Part shown: in pieces, positions 60,601 through 64,000 of the stretch
Layout: the number at the start of each line of letters is the position of its first letter
How positions within the stretch are numbered: the stretch's first letter is position 1
DNA from: Serinus canaria
Taxonomy: Eukaryota; Chordata; Aves; Passeriformes; Fringillidae
Direction of reading: 5' to 3'
NCBI RefSeq assembly: GCF_022539315.1
Contig: NC_066313.1
Coordinates: 27,999,059-28,063,058 of the forward strand
Length of the DNA stretch: 64,000 nt
Position numbers and translations under genes: made by a program
Notes under the pieces: model-generated
Databases searched by the model: none
What the model was told of the DNA's origin: nothing
The model's input: only the letters and a program-made list of their open reading frames with translations

Positions 60601-63260
60601 GGTCTCCCACACATTGAATTCTCTTTACTACCTCAATGTCTATCTGTGCTCATCACTGTGTCCAGAAAACATAAAGCTTTCTAGGGAACATTAAGAGTCT
60701 CAAATACTTTGAGGGAAATTAGAACTCCAGATAAACTTAGAGAGAAAGAAACCCCAAAACAAGCCTTTCCCTGACAAGTGCTATCAGCAGAACAGGGAAG
60801 GAGCTCATTTATTTTATTCCTCATTTTTGAGCATTATGTGAACTAATACAACAATACAAACTTTCACAACAGAGCGCCATACCCAGGTTTAGCTGCCTTA
60901 ACCATAAAAAAGATACAGGAAGAGTTTACAAGACCCAGGAAAGGACAACACAGATGGTCAGATGTATGCCAAGACTCACATATTGTACAGAAGGAGATTG
61001 TGCACAGGATTATCTAGCCTGGGAGGAATTATGAGACAGGATGTGAATGAAATGTTCACAACTCTAGAGGTCAGTCAGAAAACCCAACAAGCCTGTGTCT
61101 CAGTCCTTTCCAGTAATAGGAACAAGGGGAATATTAGCAAGCATTTTGCTTCACACAACTGAGAAGTAAATTCATTAATTACGCCACAAGAATCAAGCAT
61201 TGTGCCCACAACTGTCAGTAAGGGCTAGATAATTTTTGATATTGGCATTTGTGGTTTCTTAGCATGTACACAAATAATGGCATTTCGTGCTTCTCAGAGT
61301 AAGATAATGTCTGCAGAATCCAGCAAAACTACAAAGTGGCAACAAGCTGGGGTAAGGAAGGGGTAGGAAATGCCATTCTGGTAAAGTTTATTGATTGAAT
61401 AATATTGATAGACTTGCCCTTGAAGTCACTAAACAGCATCAGAAAAGAAAACTGATAAGGAAGGCACTACCAGAAGGAAAAGGGATGAGGCCATATTCTT
61501 GTTGGCTTTTGCAGTTATTCCATCCCATGCAAAGAATGCTTGATGGAAAAGCTGCATAAATAGGTGTGTGTGAGAGAAAGAGTTTGTTCTGGACATCAGA
61601 CATTCTAGTGCTGCTTAAACACCAGGAGAGCTCTTAACACACTTGGAATAGAACAGAGACATTTAGAAACTAAATAATGAGAGACAACCACAAGGGACAA
61701 AAAGAAGTAAGTGTCTCAGTTTGTACTCCACCTCAAATAACATGCCCATGGCCATCTGTGACCCAGTTACAGAGAGCAGAAAGCTCCCCACTTTCCTCTG
61801 TGCTGTGTTAGAGCAGGAGATCTTGCCTGAAGCAAAAATGATACAATGAAAAATACACTCTACAGCTTATATATGGCCCCATAAAATGGCAAAAAGCACA
61901 GGAGGTTTGTTACAAGGAAATACTGACAGCGTGACTGCAAAAAAAAAGGTGTCAGAGCTGGGAATTGATTTTAGGACAGCTGCAGTAACAAAAAGACACT
62001 CTGAATTAGGTTCTGACAGACTTCTGTTGAAACAGAAAGTCAACAGGAAGATGACCTGCAACAAAAGGACAAACATGAAGAAGCCATGAGGACAAGCAGA
62101 ACGCACCACCAAAGTCTAGCAAAGAAAGGTTTTTCAGTGTCCAGGTGGCTCTTAAAATCCTCCCCTTTGCTGGGGTCTGCAACACTTTGGAAAAGCTGTC
62201 AGTTACATTATCCTTCTGTTTGGTAAGTTCCACAAGATAAAGGTGACCTATCTCAGGTCTTCAAGACAGAGATTTTCCACCACTTCTTTAACTGGCTCTC
62301 TGACCAAGGAGTGTGCAGATGAGACAAGGAAGACAATGGCCCTTATAAAGCAGCCAAGTCTTCTCACTCTGATCCTGGGCTTTGGAGGTTTTTGTGTATT
62401 TTGGGGGTTTTTTTTCAGTATTTTCCCCTCTCCTTCATTTATGGTAACTTAATGTATTACAGATCAAAATAACAGTTCTGGAAGGAGGCAGGTATGAGAA
62501 CTACATGGTTTCCACCACTTCAAAACACACTCCAGAACAGAGATAGGCTTTCTGCAAATTAAGTTTTTGAATGCCAATTGCCAACTCTGGATTTGGGTGG
62601 TTAAACCACCTCTGGAAAGGGCCAGTGCTTAAAGGAGATTTTCAGGTAAGATTAGATAAATTTTCCTGCACTGTCTAGATAATCCACAGGATTAATCAAA
62701 ACTGGGACTTAACAGCTGACAATCTCAGAAGTCTCTTGCAAAGCAAGATCATCTTCTAAATACGATCTACAGTTCTGCAAGGACACCAAAACCTGAGAAG
62801 TTCTTCAGGCATATACTAGAAAATTAGAGTATGGAAGTAGGTGAACATACTCAAATAAAACCTACTTAGGGCTACTGCCAGAGCAATGTGGCAGATTTAA
62901 ACTCCTCTACAACATCCCCATGAACTGAGCATTGATGGAAGACAAGGGAATCATTTTGATGTCTTTGAGTCTAGTTCTGTAACAGCTGCACTGACAGCCT
63001 GTGTGCCACAGAAGGTACAGAGCTGGAATTTGTGCAAATGCTGAGTTTCCTTAATCCATCTGCCAGAGAAAGCATTTATTATCTTCCTAGAGTCACTCCC
63101 CCAAGCAGTACTCCTGGGATGGTCCTGACAAACTCAAGTGAGGCATCAGAGACTGTGATCTTCTGTGGGGCAAGCAGAGGGAGAGCTATCCTGAGGAGCA
63201 TTAAATTCTGACACTTTTATCAGTTTGTTTTTGAAATGTGTCCCAGAAGCCTTAAGCTTT
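57691..63260 (-). other. TSPAN9 5' intron, left part
   Basis: This is unique AT-rich sequence upstream of the TM1/TM2 exon. I looked for an exon encoding the expected N-terminal segment (about 21 residues ending in Phe-Trp) and did not find one, so the intron very likely runs past the window edge. Confidence 0.65.
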
Positions 63261-63268
63261 GCCCTGGA

Positions 63269-63590
63269 TGTGTCACTCGTGCACCGGGGTCGGGGCAGGA
63301 ACGGGCGAGAGGCAGGATCGTAGCAAAGGCGAAGAAAAGCTTCATTCAAAAGAACCGCACGGTTTTATAGAGTGGCACGATAGATTCTATTCTATTGGCT
63401 AACTAACTAAAGCATCTTCCTCATGCACTGTCCTTGAGAGGAACAGAAAATCAAAGTAGAAAAACAGCACCTGCAAATTGTTTATAGTCAACAGGTTATC
63501 ACATCTTTCCAGCTTCCCTAAAATTTCTCACAAGACGCTGTGAGAAACGCTTGCCGTTTCTCTCTCCCTGTCCCATGGCATCCACATGGA
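63269..63590 (-). mobile_element. LTR of an avian endogenous retrovirus
   Basis: On the minus strand the block contains a TATA-type box (CTATAAAACC near 63363-63372), then TGAATGAAGCTTTTCTTCGCC and a GC-rich stretch ending GTGACACA at 63269, an LTR U3-R-U5 layout. Two alternative 5' ends begin TGTG (63532 or about 63588). No convincing target duplication was found for either. No retroviral genes are attached. Confidence 0.65.
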
Positions 63591-63709
63591 CGCTGTTCCC
63601 TGATCACTCTGGAGTCTTCAATAAAGGATGTGTTCTGGAAAAGGAAGTTGCAAGACCTTGGGTTTGCTTGGTTTTTCAAGGACAGCTTAAACTTCTCTTA
63701 ATTCTTTTG

Positions 63710-63925
63710 AAGGGCAGCTCAGGTTGCACTTTAGGAGAAACTTTCCCTGAGAAATTAGTACAGCACTGGAAGAAGTTACCAAAAAGGTGTCAAAATCTCC
63801 AGTCACAGAGGTCTTCAATGCTTTGCTACAGGCTGTCATGGTTGACCTGAGCTAGCACTAGCAGCAGCACCACTTGGTATGACTTGAAGAGATTCCTGTC
63901 AAGCAACATTTCTATGATTTTATAA
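63710..63925 (+). repeat. Old CR1 LINE 3' end
   Basis: The text caggttgcactttaggagaa, then cagcactggaagaagttacc and a late ctatgatttt tip follow the CR1 3' UTR in sense. It is strongly diverged. Confidence 0.55.
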
Positions 63926-64000
63926 TTTCATCAGCTACCGTGTTCTTCCTAATTTGTGAAAAATACAAAACCATGTCATTTCTAATGAACACATGAAACA

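Overview
This is a vertebrate nuclear genome window, almost certainly avian. Coding sequence sits in short exons with GT-AG introns and wide AT-rich intervals. Two GC-rich CpG islands are present. The interspersed repeats are CR1 LINEs, with the bird-type 3' tail wording, plus solo LTRs of avian endogenous-retrovirus type. No bacterial-style operon, CRISPR array or compact mobile island is present. Species cannot be fixed from the sequence; the LTR types suggest a songbird-like genome, but this is from memory and weak.

Three protein-coding genes are supported, all on the minus strand. (1) The 5' part of CRACR2A (EFCAB4B): two coding exons carrying the EF-hand pair at 4581-4748 and 155-266, with a probable non-coding first exon in the CpG island at about 14.2-15.25 kb. 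The rest of the gene lies left of the window. (2) The complete PARP11 coding sequence, seven exons from 35353 down to 28201 (331 codons including the stop), with a WWE domain and a mono-ADP-ribosyltransferase domain. Its promoter CpG island is at about 38.5-39.1 kb. (3) TSPAN9, six exons from 57690 down to 52302 that encode all of the protein except about the first 21 residues. The first coding exon and promoter are expected to the right of the window.

Region by region: 0-15 kb is CRACR2A 5' exons and introns, with a solo LTR at 10.98-11.59 kb nested in a CR1 tail. 15.2-27.6 kb is intergenic and contains a CR1-inside-CR1 composite at 18.05-21.13 kb. 27.6-39.1 kb is PARP11, with a 1.4-kb CR1 in one intron. 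39.12-39.78 kb is a hexamer minisatellite abutting the PARP11 promoter. 39.8-48.3 kb is a repeat-rich intergenic stretch with CR1 pieces, two LTR-type elements and a degenerate pyrimidine-rich repeat tract. 48.3-64 kb is the TSPAN9 3' region, exons and a large 5' intron, with an LTR and an old CR1 tail near the right edge.

The three genes share no pathway: CRACR2A is a calcium-entry regulator, PARP11 an ADP-ribosyltransferase and TSPAN9 a membrane tetraspanin. CRACR2A and PARP11 are neighbours in mammals too. TSPAN9 next to PARP11, with no PRMT8 exon seen between them, differs from the human order as I recall it. I found no convincing new biological system. The most unusual structures are the promoter-proximal hexamer array, the degenerate repeat tract at 46.8-48.1 kb and the nested insertions.
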